DNA of 64,000 nucleotides from Desulfofustis sp. PB-SRB1 (lineage in GTDB: Bacteria; Desulfobacterota; Desulfobulbia; Desulfobulbales; Desulfocapsaceae): positions 1 to 64,000 of the forward strand of contig JAEQMT010000022.1 of assembly GCA_016722945.1 (NCBI GenBank). The letters are read 5' to 3'. Positions within the stretch are counted from its first letter, which is position 1, and every line of letters starts with the position of its first letter. A program made the position numbers and the translations under genes. The notes below the pieces were generated by a model. That model worked only from the letters and a program-made list of their open reading frames with translations, did not search any database and had not been told where the DNA came from. Below are positions 15,726 to 23,691 of the stretch, one piece after another.

Positions 15726-16268
15726 TTAGTTGATTTTTTGAAAGGCGATGGTGACTTCGCCGACCCGAAAACCGAATTTTTTCATCTCGGCCCGGTTAAG
15801 CAGAATTCCGTCCGGCTGTAGGAACATCCAGTCGTCAAAGGTGATGTTCCAGGTCGATCCGTCAACCTCAAGTGCCACTACATACCCCCAGTTCAGGGCA
15901 TTACCGGCCGATTCGCCGGTTGCTTCGCCGATGATGTCATCAGCCGTGCCGCTGTAGGTGGTGGTGCCGGTTTTAGTGATCGTCCAGATCCGTTTGGTCT
16001 CTTCTCCGTCACTCCAGAAGAAATCCTCATCCAAAACCAGATTGCCATTCTCATCGATGGTTCCCTCAATATCCACCACGAATTGCCGCAGCAATTTACC
16101 GCCGCGGTCCTGAACGATACCCCACCCCTTGGTGGTGCCGGTGAAATAGGCAAAGAGATCGAGCGGCGGTTTGTTGGCGGCGTATTGCCGAACGTCGATG
16201 GTGGAGCAGCCGGCGAGGCCCGCTGTCAGGATCAAAAAAAGTGCAAGTTTTACAGCTACATTATTCAT
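15726..16268 (-). CDS. DUF3833-type lipoprotein, first gene of the lipid operon
   Basis: 180 residues. The lipobox LILTAGLAGCS predicts a lipid-anchored envelope protein. The body contains LFAYFTGTTKGWGIVQDRGG, GNLVLDEDFFWSDGE and WGYVVALEVDGSTWNITFDD, typical of DUF3833. Family members occur almost only in DUF1365/Cfa operons. The 270 bp upstream have no gene and should hold the operon promoter, but no clear sigma-factor motif stands out. Confidence 0.85.
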   Translation of the reverse strand: MNNVAVKLALFLILTAGLAGCSTIDVRQYAANKPPLDLFAYFTGTTKGWGIVQDRGGKLLRQFVVDIEGTIDENGNLVLDEDFFWSDGEETKRIWTITKTGTTTYSGTADDIIGEATGESAGNALNWGYVVALEVDGSTWNITFDDWMFLQPDGILLNRAEMKKFGFRVGEVTIAFQKIN

Positions 16269-16545
16269 GGCATACTGTTAATTATTGTTAATATCTTGTC
16301 CGCTACCCTTTGGTTAACTGACCTATAGCAATAGTAAGTGATCACAAACATTATGGTAGCAAAAACCGTCAAAAATACGCCGAATCAGAAAAATCCTTCC
16401 CTTCTTTATCGGCAACGCTGGTGTCATGCCAAGCTTGACATTATACAATTTTGTCCCAAATAGCGGGAAGAAAAAAGCTCGACGTTTCCCCTATGTCCGT
16501 CTGTTCTGAGCCCTGATCTCTCTACTCTTTAGTTTCCAAGAAGCA

Positions 16546-17931
16546 TTACTGAGCAATCTTTGAAATATTTTGATTGCGTTTGAGCAGCTGCTCATATCGC
16601 GACTCGGTTATTTCATAGCCGCGCATGCGGTAAAGCGCCAGCAACTTAAGAAATATGCATGGTAATCCATACATGAATCCCAGAGCGGCAAGTGCTTGCG
16701 TGCTGTTACCGGGCCCGGCGGTGAAGCCGCACAGGTCAAGAAGCGGAAAGGCAATCCCGATGGCCAGAGCGAAAGAAAGCTTTGTCGTGGTTCCCCAAAT
16801 GGCAAACAGCAGTCCTGGGCGCCGATAGCCATTTTTCGCTGCATCCCACTCCACCAGGTCACCGTTCATGGATGTCGGAATCATAAGATCACAGCCGGTC
16901 GTAAACCCAGTTGCCAGGACTATGATGGTATAGATGACAATATCTCCAGGGTTTAAAAATGGTGTCCAGGCAAAGAGAAGGCACGCCGTTAAAATCGACC
17001 AGCGCCAGGTTTTGTGTTTGCCGACTTTTTTGGCAAGCCATACCCAAAATGGCACCGAAAAAGCGGCGAAAAGAAAATACATAAACAGCAGCATCCCAGC
17101 TTTCTCCGGTACTTGAAGGAAGTAGGAAACGTAGAACAGAAAGAGGGTGGCGGGTATGGCATTGCCGGCACTATTAAGCAGAAAACCTACCAGAAGTGTT
17201 CTGTAAGGTGAGGGCGTAACAATGAGTTTTATGCCGTCTCGTATCTGATTTGAGGGCAGGTGAGTGGGGGTGTTATCTGGAACCCAAAAAAGCAAAATCA
17301 CCGCAATGGTAAAGGTACACATTACCAACAAGGTAATGAAAAAGAGAGCATTGGTGAGGGCGTCTGATCCTGCTTGCCCGGTTATCGCGGTAATTAACAG
17401 AGCTGCAATGGTTCCCGCGAGACCAAAGGCCGCCCGTGTGCCCGTCACCTTGTTGCGCTGATGATAGTCCGGGGAAAGCTCCGCCCCCCATGCATTCATG
17501 GGAATAATCGCCATGGTTCCAGCGATATATATGGCAAGCGTCCAGACAAGAAGATAGGACTTATCCGAATCACCGGAGGGATTAAACAGGGCGTAAGCAG
17601 ATATGCAGATAAGTGGAACGCTGACCACGATCCATATACGCCTTCGTCCTAATCGTTGAGGCGTCTTATCGGATAAAAAGCCGATAAGCGGATCAGTTAC
17701 GGTGTCCCATAACCTGGCAACAAGCATTATTGCCCCAATGGTAGAAAGGCTCATTGCCGTTGCTTCAGCATAGTGCGTGGGCACTATTACCTGCAGTGCA
17801 ATGAACGCGGCGGCAAGAGGAAAGGCGAGAAAGCCATATGCCGAGAGAATCAACGCGCCGGGGCCTTCAGGTGGAGTCTTAATGTGTTTCATAATTGCTT
17901 TTTGGTTCATTCGCTGCGTGATTGCCTGCAT
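16546..17931 (-). CDS. GPH-type (MelB-like) sodium/sugar-symporter-family transporter
   Basis: 461 residues with about 12 membrane helices. LIVARLWDTVTDPLIGFLSDKT and GRRRIWI are the hallmark of the glycoside-pentoside-hexuronide:cation symporter family, including Asp residues used for Na+/H+ coupling in MelB. The second-half CDLMIPTSMNGDLVEWDAAK is also typical. Members of this group without sugar context are common in DUF1365 operons, where they may move a lipid-related molecule. Start uncertain: ATGs at 17931, 17910 and 17892. It stands alone 277 bp upstream of the lipid operon on the same strand. Confidence 0.82.
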   Translation of the reverse strand: MQAITQRMNQKAIMKHIKTPPEGPGALILSAYGFLAFPLAAAFIALQVIVPTHYAEATAMSLSTIGAIMLVARLWDTVTDPLIGFLSDKTPQRLGRRRIWIVVSVPLICISAYALFNPSGDSDKSYLLVWTLAIYIAGTMAIIPMNAWGAELSPDYHQRNKVTGTRAAFGLAGTIAALLITAITGQAGSDALTNALFFITLLVMCTFTIAVILLFWVPDNTPTHLPSNQIRDGIKLIVTPSPYRTLLVGFLLNSAGNAIPATLFLFYVSYFLQVPEKAGMLLFMYFLFAAFSVPFWVWLAKKVGKHKTWRWSILTACLLFAWTPFLNPGDIVIYTIIVLATGFTTGCDLMIPTSMNGDLVEWDAAKNGYRRPGLLFAIWGTTTKLSFALAIGIAFPLLDLCGFTAGPGNSTQALAALGFMYGLPCIFLKLLALYRMRGYEITESRYEQLLKRNQNISKIAQ

Positions 17932-18037
17932 CTGTCAGCCGGCTTCGAGATGAAGCGTGGAGCAAATCCGAAAACCATTTCTTTCTTTCAATAGCCGTTT
18001 TATGCCAAGCTTGAAGCGGTTTTCAGAAGAGTCATTT

Positions 18038-18688
18038 TTATTTGGTTAACCTCATCTTTTTAAACGTCAGCCAGCCAATCCAGAAGAAGGCGGTCAGGCC
18101 GATAGCGCTATAAATCGCCGGGGTCGGGTTTTCCAGTGTACTGATGGCCCCGGAATAGGAGGCGATTATTGCATATGGAACTGAACTGATGAGCCACAGC
18201 GCCAGAAATTTCACAAACCTCATACGCGTTATACCGGCCAGACATGCGGAAACTTCAGGTAAAATTGGCATGGCGCGGGCAAGCAGAATCACTACGGCGC
18301 CGTGGTTTTGAAAGGTCTCGATAGCTTCGCGGCGCTTGTCTGGATCTTTTATAAGAAAATTAACCAGTAAATAGCCATACCTACGACTAATCCAGTAGCC
18401 GCAGACCCCGGCTAGAAGCAAACCCGTTATGGCGGATACCGCCCCGAGCAACGGGCCCAGAAAATACCCGCCCAGAATCATGACGGTTAAGGTTGGTACG
18501 GCAATGAACAAGTCGGCAAAAAGCAGAGCCGTGACAACCGTGCTCACATAAAGCGGATTGGCGCTCTGCGCCGCATCAAGCCAAACCCGGATCTTTTCAA
18601 CGGTAATGAGCCCAGTTGATTTGATCACGATAAACGTAGCGGCAAAGCCCAGCGCCAGCGTCAGCATGATTTTCAGCAGCGATTTCAT
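18038..18688 (-). CDS. TVP38/TMEM64 (VTT/DedA-like) membrane protein
   Basis: 216 residues with about 6 membrane stretches. The core AVPTLTVMILGGYFLGPLLG and VCGYWISRRYGYLL, then LLARAMPILPEVSACLAGITRMRF, is the VTT domain (G-x-x-x-V/I-x-x-x-x-R and re-entrant loops). Related proteins flip or scramble phospholipids or undecaprenyl phosphate in the inner membrane. The next gene on the same strand (DUF2141) is only 25 bp away, so co-transcription is likely. Confidence 0.85.
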   Translation of the reverse strand: MKSLLKIMLTLALGFAATFIVIKSTGLITVEKIRVWLDAAQSANPLYVSTVVTALLFADLFIAVPTLTVMILGGYFLGPLLGAVSAITGLLLAGVCGYWISRRYGYLLVNFLIKDPDKRREAIETFQNHGAVVILLARAMPILPEVSACLAGITRMRFVKFLALWLISSVPYAIIASYSGAISTLENPTPAIYSAIGLTAFFWIGWLTFKKMRLTK

Positions 18689-18713
18689 GGTATTGTTGTT
18701 TTTATCTATTCGG

Positions 18714-19163
18714 TTAGGGGTAGATGATTGGAATCTCGATGGCGTCCTCTATTTCCGCTAAGCTGAGTTTCGCCCGCTTAAATGACGGCGGGCCGGTTAG
18801 GCCCAGCTTCGCACCGCCCGAAAATCCAAGTCCTTCGGCCGGAATTATACCGGTCCAGTTTTTCCCGACCTGCCCATCCATATCCTCATCATGCAGCACC
18901 TTAAATGCGAATTCCTCGATTTCGACTGTAAAGCGAAACGTCATGGTTGCCGTGCCATTTTCAGTTTTCTTGGTCTGTATTTCGATGGCTTGGCCATGGT
19001 CTTTAGGGAATCCTTGCTTGCCAAAAAGCATGACCATAATCTGACCCGGGCGTTCTTTTTGGATAGCCGTGATGCTCACCGTCAGTTCCTTAGCAAGAGC
19101 ATGCGCGGGTGTTAGGGCCATGATCAGGCTTCCGGCGATTGTCATGTGCAGCAGTTTTTTCAT
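18714..19163 (-). CDS. DUF2141 exported protein
   Basis: 149 residues. Signal peptide MKKLLHMTIAGSLIMALTPAHA, then a beta-sandwich-like domain with IMVMLFGKQGFPKDHGQAI, YA-type AFKVLHDEDMDGQVGKNWTGI and PAEGLGFSGGAKLGLTGPPSF, as in DUF2141. Periplasmic or outer surface. No enzymatic role is known. It belongs to a four-gene minus-strand set (SDR, DUF2141, VTT, GPH carrier). Confidence 0.82.
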   Translation of the reverse strand: MKKLLHMTIAGSLIMALTPAHALAKELTVSITAIQKERPGQIMVMLFGKQGFPKDHGQAIEIQTKKTENGTATMTFRFTVEIEEFAFKVLHDEDMDGQVGKNWTGIIPAEGLGFSGGAKLGLTGPPSFKRAKLSLAEIEDAIEIPIIYP

Positions 19164-19169
19164 CTCTTT

Positions 19170-19904
19170 TCAATACCCTTTCATAATCTTTCGAGCCAGG
19201 CCCGGCCAAAGCGCCAGCAGCAGACGCAACAACTTGACTTTGCCGATATTTGTCGGGTTGGTCCCTTTTTGGATGCCCTCAATTATTTTGGCCGCCGCCT
19301 GCCGTGCGGACATCTTGCCCGTACCGCGTCCTTTGGTCATCGGCGTGTCAACCAACGGCAGGAAGGATTGTATGACTTTGATGTTGGTCTCTTCAAGCTG
19401 GTACTCCAGGCTCTGGGAAAAGCTGTTCATTGCCGCCTTGGTGGCGCAATAGACGGCCGAACCGGTTTTCGGAGCCAGTGCCAGACCGGAATTGATAATG
19501 GCGATCACGGCCTCCCGCTTATCATCAAGCAGAGCGGGCAGGAGCAGATAACTCAGGGCGCAGACGGCCGCGAAGTTGAGGTGTATTTCGTAGAGAATTG
19601 TCTCGTAGGCAAAATCATCATCAAGATATGTTGGCGTATGTTGCACCGCCGCATTATTAATCAAGATATCAATATGCGGGTGGTTCCTCATAATCCGGTC
19701 GCCCACCGCTTGATAATTGTCCGGTATTGCAAGATCGGCGGGATAGGTATCACATGATGGGAATTCATCGCTCAACGCGTCAAGCTTCGCTGATGGGCGG
19801 GCAATCGCCACGATGGTGTTGGCGCCGGCAAGCCGCCGCACCAGTTCATAGCCGATTCCCGATGTGGCGCCGGTGATGACCACCGTTTTATCACGTACAT
19901 TCAT
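19170..19904 (-). CDS. Short-chain dehydrogenase (DltE-like)
   Basis: 244 residues. NAD(P) loop ITGATSGIGYELVRRLAG, DILINNAAVQHTPTY and the active-site stretch INSGLALAPKTGSAVYCATKAA, with Ser, Tyr and Lys in place. Closest in type to SDRs annotated DltE-like. It starts divergently from the Crp/Fnr regulator with only 92 bp between, so it is probably a target of it. This is the second SDR in the lipid region; its substrate is unknown. Confidence 0.88.
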   Translation of the reverse strand: MNVRDKTVVITGATSGIGYELVRRLAGANTIVAIARPSAKLDALSDEFPSCDTYPADLAIPDNYQAVGDRIMRNHPHIDILINNAAVQHTPTYLDDDFAYETILYEIHLNFAAVCALSYLLLPALLDDKREAVIAIINSGLALAPKTGSAVYCATKAAMNSFSQSLEYQLEETNIKVIQSFLPLVDTPMTKGRGTGKMSARQAAAKIIEGIQKGTNPTNIGKVKLLRLLLALWPGLARKIMKGY

Positions 19905-19968
19905 AGCGTCCTCCGCTCTCTTGTATATCGTCTCGATCGAATAATAGTGAGAGGAAAATCAATGCGCA

Positions 19969-19982
19969 TTAACCCGGGTTAA
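19969..19982. promoter_or_regulatory. Palindrome TTAACCCGGGTTAA, candidate operator
   Basis: A perfect 14-bp palindrome directly before the ribosome binding site (AAGAGGAG) of the Crp/Fnr-type gene, in the divergent promoter region shared with the SDR gene. A second small palindrome, ATGCGCAT, precedes it. Dimeric Crp/Fnr proteins bind such sites, and the position would block transcription, so autorepression is plausible. Confidence 0.45.
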
Positions 19983-19996
19983 GAGGAGCGATAAAA

Positions 19997-20545
19997 ATGA
20001 GTATTGACCAATTGCTGAAGGAACATGCCCAAACCAAATCCCTGGTCAAAGGCGCCCATGCTTTCAGGCAGGGGGACCGAGATGAGAGCTTGTATGTCGT
20101 CCAAACCGGACTTCTCAAGGCCTACTATATTTTGCCTGACGGAAAAGAGAGCATCAAGACCTTCCTCAAGCCGGGCAGTATGATCGGTAGCCTCAGTGCC
20201 AACTATAACGGCGGGGCATGCACCTTCAATCTTGTCGCGCTGCAAGACGCGAGGCTGAGTCAGCTCCCTTTTACCGTCCTGCTTGAAGGAGCCCGCAAGT
20301 CACACGAGATTGCTCGGGAAGTGATTGAATTTTTACTTGCTCTGTATATGAAAAAGGAACAGCGTGAATATGAGCTTTTGAGTCTGCCGGCGGCCGAACG
20401 CTACCAGAGATTATGCGCGGAAGACCCTGATTTGATCGAACAGGTAACGCAAAACGATATCGCCCTCTATCTCGGGATTACCCCGGTTGCCCTCAGTCGG
20501 ATCAAAAAACGTTTGCAGCTCAGTGAAGATGGCGGCCATCATTAG
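19997..20545 (+). CDS. Crp/Fnr-family transcription regulator
   Basis: 182 residues. Residues about 15-110 form a cyclic-nucleotide-binding-type barrel (SLYVVQTGLLKAYYILPDGKES, FLKPGSMIGSL) with a long dimerisation helix after it. The short C-terminal winged helix (VTQNDIALYLGITPVALSRIKKRL) is the DNA reader. The phosphate-binding Arg of true CRP is not obvious and there is no Fnr-type cysteine cluster, so the signal is unknown. Divergent from the SDR gene over a palindrome; a likely local regulator. Confidence 0.85.
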   Translation: MSIDQLLKEHAQTKSLVKGAHAFRQGDRDESLYVVQTGLLKAYYILPDGKESIKTFLKPGSMIGSLSANYNGGACTFNLVALQDARLSQLPFTVLLEGARKSHEIAREVIEFLLALYMKKEQREYELLSLPAAERYQRLCAEDPDLIEQVTQNDIALYLGITPVALSRIKKRLQLSEDGGHH

Positions 20546-20692
20546 TCGAAGTCCGGCTTCATTTTCCCTGAACCTTCCGGGCAACACCGTGGAGCGAGGA
20601 ACTGCGTATCATGGGCATCGGGTCTGAGCGAATGTGGCGCCGGTTGGCGAAAAAGCCTGGACAGGACGGCGTCTTGTCCAGACATCCACCTG

Positions 20693-21244
20693 CTACTCGT
20701 TGAGGATATTGGCAACAGCCAGAAAGAGATCGGAGTCGCGCAGGGCGCCTACCAGGGTGGTACCATCATATACGGGCATGACGGTTACCTTGAGGCGGGT
20801 CATTGTTTTTAACCCGTCGATCAGCCGGTCTTCAGCCTGGAGTCCTTTGCCTCGTACCTTCAGCATCATATCACCCACAGGCTTTTCTGCATGAGTAATG
20901 GCACGCTGAACAAGTCCGGCGTGCGTCTCGTCCAGATCAGCGGCGCCCTCTTCGGCAAAGGCAACCGACATGCCCATGGCTGAGAGGCGATCGCCGAGGG
21001 AGCCGGCTATTTCAGGGATCAATGTCTTGAGAATTGATTGGAAATCGATTATGCCCACCAGGGTGCCGGCTTCATCGACCACAAAGCAGGTGCGATGGCC
21101 CGCTTCGGTACACTCGCCGGTTTCCACCTCACAATATATCTTGCGCAGATCAAGCACCGCCTCCTTCAACGATTTATCAGGGCGGGTCGTGGCAAAGTCG
21201 GTGATGGGAACCATGATGTCACGAATTTTTCTTCTCAGCGGCAT
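20693..21244 (-). CDS. Tandem CBS-domain protein
   Basis: 183 residues: two CBS motifs, the first IRDIMVPITDFATTRPDKSLKEA with TCFVVDEAGTLVGIIDFQSIL, the second VGDMMLKVRGKGLQAEDRL with VTVMPVYDGTTLVGALRDSDLF. CBS pairs bind adenine nucleotides and regulate a partner protein. There is no attached catalytic or membrane domain. It is divergent from the TauE exporter gene, a pairing that hints at regulation of transport. Confidence 0.85.
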   Translation of the reverse strand: MPLRRKIRDIMVPITDFATTRPDKSLKEAVLDLRKIYCEVETGECTEAGHRTCFVVDEAGTLVGIIDFQSILKTLIPEIAGSLGDRLSAMGMSVAFAEEGAADLDETHAGLVQRAITHAEKPVGDMMLKVRGKGLQAEDRLIDGLKTMTRLKVTVMPVYDGTTLVGALRDSDLFLAVANILNE

Positions 21245-21612
21245 GGGTGATCCTCTTATGTAAGTGGTAGTAGAAAACGACTTCGAGTGAAAGATTAGTT
21301 ATCCTTTGCGGACAATTCCAGCGATACTAGCCGAAAAATCACTATCAGGCAATTTGTTTCACTGTATATGAGCAAAAAAATGAGTCTTCATTCATTTTTT
21401 TTAACAGCGACAGCCTCCCTCTTTTTTCAGCTATTCCAACCTATTGCCTTTTTTGTCAAGCGCAGGGGCGAAGTTATTTGCTGGTGATAAATCTTGACAC
21501 TTCTACACTATTTTACTACGTTCCGGCGCGATTTTAGGATGGTTACACCGTTTTACCCGGCACGAAACTCCATGGGGCCGTGCCGGTTCAATCTACCGAT
21601 GAGGAGAACCGG
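21245..21612. other. Divergent intergenic region upstream of the TauE gene
   Basis: It contains a TTGACA hexamer at 21494-21499 without a convincing -10 partner. The GC-rich hairpin at 21557-21586 lies 26 bases before the TauE start. No gene is seen. Confidence 0.5.
21557..21586 (+). promoter_or_regulatory. 8-bp hairpin in the TauE gene leader
   Basis: CCGGCACG and CGTGCCGG form a perfect stem with a 14-nt loop, ending 26 nt upstream of the ATG. There is no T-run. It may stabilise the mRNA or serve as a protein-binding site. Confidence 0.4.
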
Positions 21613-22587
21613 ATGAATCGACGCAGGATGGTAGGAGCAGGATTGCTCTCGGGGGTGATCCTTGTACTGTGTGCCGGGGTTGCATGCGCCGCAAGCGGCG
21701 AGACGGCCACCGCCGAAGCGGTTACGGGGATGCCGCAAGACGGCACGGCATGGTGGGTATGGCCGCTTGTCTTGTTTGTCGTCACCTTCATTATGGGGAT
21801 CATCGCCGTGCTCGGCGGAGTCGGCGGCGGTGTTCTCTTTGTCCCCATCATCAGTGGTTTTTTCCCCTTTCATTTGGACTTTGTCCGCGGCGCCGGTCTG
21901 CTCGTCGCTCTGGCGGGCGCCCTTGCAGCCGGCCCCGGATTGCTCCGTTCAGGCCTTGCCAGCCTGCGACTCGCCATTCCGGTGGCGCTGATCGCCTCAT
22001 CGTGCGCCATTGTCGGCGCCATGGTGGGACTGGCGTTGCCCACTAATATCGTGCAGATTGCTCTTGGGGTGACGATTTTAGGTATTTGCGTATTGATGCT
22101 TACCGCCAAAAAATCAACGGTACCGGATGTCCCGCAGTCCGATAAACTCTCCTCCGTCCTGAAAATTTACGGGGTCTACCGGGAGGAATCCACCGGTGAG
22201 ACCATCAATTGGAAGGTGCATCGCACCCCCCTTGGCTTGCTGCTTTTTGTGGGCATCGGCGTCATGGCCGGGATGTTTGGTCTGGGCGCCGGCTGGGCCA
22301 ACGTACCGGTACTCAACCTGCTGATGGGGGCGCCGTTGAAAATCAGCGTGGCAACCTCCAAGTTCCTGCTCTCCATCACCGATACCTCAGCCGCCTGGAT
22401 CTATATGAACCAGGGCTGCGTCATCCCCATGATGGTGGTGCCGTCACTGGTGGGCATCATGCTCGGTTCATTCATCGGGGTACGAATTCTGCGCGTCATC
22501 AAACCGACGTTTGTCCGCTGGATGGTTATCGGCATTCTCGCCTTTGCCGGTCTCAAGGCATTGACCAAGGGCCTGGGTATTGGCTGA
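21613..22587 (+). CDS. TauE/SafE-family sulfite/anion exporter
   Basis: 324 residues from the ATG after GAGGAG. Signal-like first helix, then 7-8 further membrane segments. The paired motifs GVGGGVLFVPIISGFFPF and FGLGAGWANVPVLNLLMGAP are the two repeats of the TauE/SafE fold. Known members export sulfite, sulfoacetate or other organic anions. A cytoplasmic insert (SDKLSSVLKIYGVYREE) splits the halves. It is followed by a small membrane gene with a strong RBS, probably its partner. Confidence 0.87.
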   Translation: MNRRRMVGAGLLSGVILVLCAGVACAASGETATAEAVTGMPQDGTAWWVWPLVLFVVTFIMGIIAVLGGVGGGVLFVPIISGFFPFHLDFVRGAGLLVALAGALAAGPGLLRSGLASLRLAIPVALIASSCAIVGAMVGLALPTNIVQIALGVTILGICVLMLTAKKSTVPDVPQSDKLSSVLKIYGVYREESTGETINWKVHRTPLGLLLFVGIGVMAGMFGLGAGWANVPVLNLLMGAPLKISVATSKFLLSITDTSAAWIYMNQGCVIPMMVVPSLVGIMLGSFIGVRILRVIKPTFVRWMVIGILAFAGLKALTKGLGIG

Positions 22588-22691
22588 TGGCGTCGAAAAA
22601 ACTTGCTTTGTTTTTACTTAGCCATCTGAGCGTACAGTTTGACTGTTTACGGGTCGATGATTGCTAAAGGAGAAAGAAAAGGAGATTTACC

Positions 22692-23123
22692 ATGAGTCAG
22701 GAAACACAAGATGTAAAGCTCGGACCGAGTCCCGAACAGGTCCTTTACGCAAATATACTCAACAAGGGTATGCTGATCGGCCTGTTGGTGCTGCTGGTCA
22801 CGTTTGCCATCTACGTGCTCGGCATTGTCTCCCCCTACGTGCCGCTGGATGAGCTGTCCAGTCACTGGAATAAGGGGGTGGGCGACTACCTGCACGATCT
22901 GCATATCCCCGCCGGCTGGGCCTGGATCGGCATGCTGAAGTATTCCGATTTTCTCAATTTCATCGGCATTGCCTTTCTCGCCGGCGTTTCGATTATCTGC
23001 TATATTGCAATCGTTCCCACCCTTCTGAAAAATAACGACACCATCTATGCGGTGCTGGCCATTCTCGAGGTTATCGTGCTCACCGCGGCAGCGACCGGCA
23101 TCTTCGGCAGCGGCGGTCACTAA
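22692..23123 (+). CDS. Small three-helix membrane protein next to the TauE exporter (DUF1634-like?)
   Basis: 143 residues with three to four hydrophobic segments (LIGLLVLLVTFAIYVLGIV; FLNFIGIAFLAGVSIICYIA; VLAILEVIVLTAAATGIFG). The cytosolic start carries VKLGPSPEQVLYANILNKGM, and a loop between helices contains HDLHIPAGWAW. Small DUF1634 proteins pair with TauE exporters in this way, but the match is by context and topology, not a firm motif. A strong AAGGAG site precedes the start. A hairpin follows at 23137. Confidence 0.6.
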   Translation: MSQETQDVKLGPSPEQVLYANILNKGMLIGLLVLLVTFAIYVLGIVSPYVPLDELSSHWNKGVGDYLHDLHIPAGWAWIGMLKYSDFLNFIGIAFLAGVSIICYIAIVPTLLKNNDTIYAVLAILEVIVLTAAATGIFGSGGH

Positions 23124-23136
23124 TTTATCAGTTGAT

Positions 23137-23163
23137 GAGGTTCCGGGGGGTACCCGGAACCTC
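23137..23163 (+). terminator. GC-rich hairpin after the TauE pair
   Basis: GAGGTTCCGGG and CCCGGAACCTC pair perfectly around a short loop, 13 bp after the stop codon. No U-tract follows (TCTTC). A likely transcript end or 3' stabiliser. Confidence 0.6.
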
Positions 23164-23474
23164 TCTTCACCGCTCAGGGCGGCATAACCATACGCAATTG
23201 CTTTTCTCCGGCATTTACTCCGCGTCCACTTCTCTTATAAAAACAGCTGCTCACCGGTGTACGATGCACGGTACCCTTTCTTGCAAATTACTCTTGAAAT
23301 TTCTATTGGGCATGCTATAAAGAGAGGTTTTTAACCAAATTTTAACGCACGGGCGGCGCCACGCGTGCTATACAGAGTGGCTGCCTGCCATTTGCCTCTC
23401 AATTAATAACGGACGTGCGTTGTTTTAGGGGTTGCGGGGTACTGCAGCCTCTTTGTTTTTTAAGTGTTACGGGA

Positions 23475-23608
23475 GACGAACTCGTAAAAACCTCAAAATT
23501 GCCTGCTGCCGTCATTCCCGCGAAAGCGGGAATCCAGTGAATTCAATTAATTATGGGTGTCGGGTCAATTCCGATATTGCGGGAATATGGGTTTTTACGA
23601 CGCCATCA
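23475..23608 (+). repeat. REP/MITE family 2, most complete copy
   Basis: The outer inverted ends are CGTAAAAACC (23483) and GGTTTTTACG (23590). Between them is the hairpin ATTCCCGC-GAAA-GCGGGAAT (23514-23533). Related copies are at 39172-39315 (with a loop insertion) and, decayed, at 35164-35230, 43317-43430 and 59545-59664. The central hairpin is of a kind widely dispersed in proteobacterial genomes. Confidence 0.75.
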
Positions 23609-23691
23609 CGGGGATATTGAGAACTATTTTATAGGGCCAGGCGGGCGAGGCGTCCGCCATGGCAGGTTATGAGCCGTAAAGGAACACCATT

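Larger units (their letters stand above)
23124..23691. other. Intergenic stretch with hairpin and REP/MITE-type repeat
   Basis: No gene. It contains the hairpin at 23137-23163, the repeat at 23475-23608, and an AAAGGA ribosome binding site just before the EF-G start. Confidence 0.6.

Noticed and set aside
20697-20710. Possible overlap of the CBS gene end with a terminator
   Set aside because: No stem with a U-tract could be found there.
22647-23120. 157-aa minus-strand frame opposite the small membrane gene
   Set aside because: His/Asp/Gly-rich antisense shadow; the plus-strand gene has a strong RBS and clean helices.
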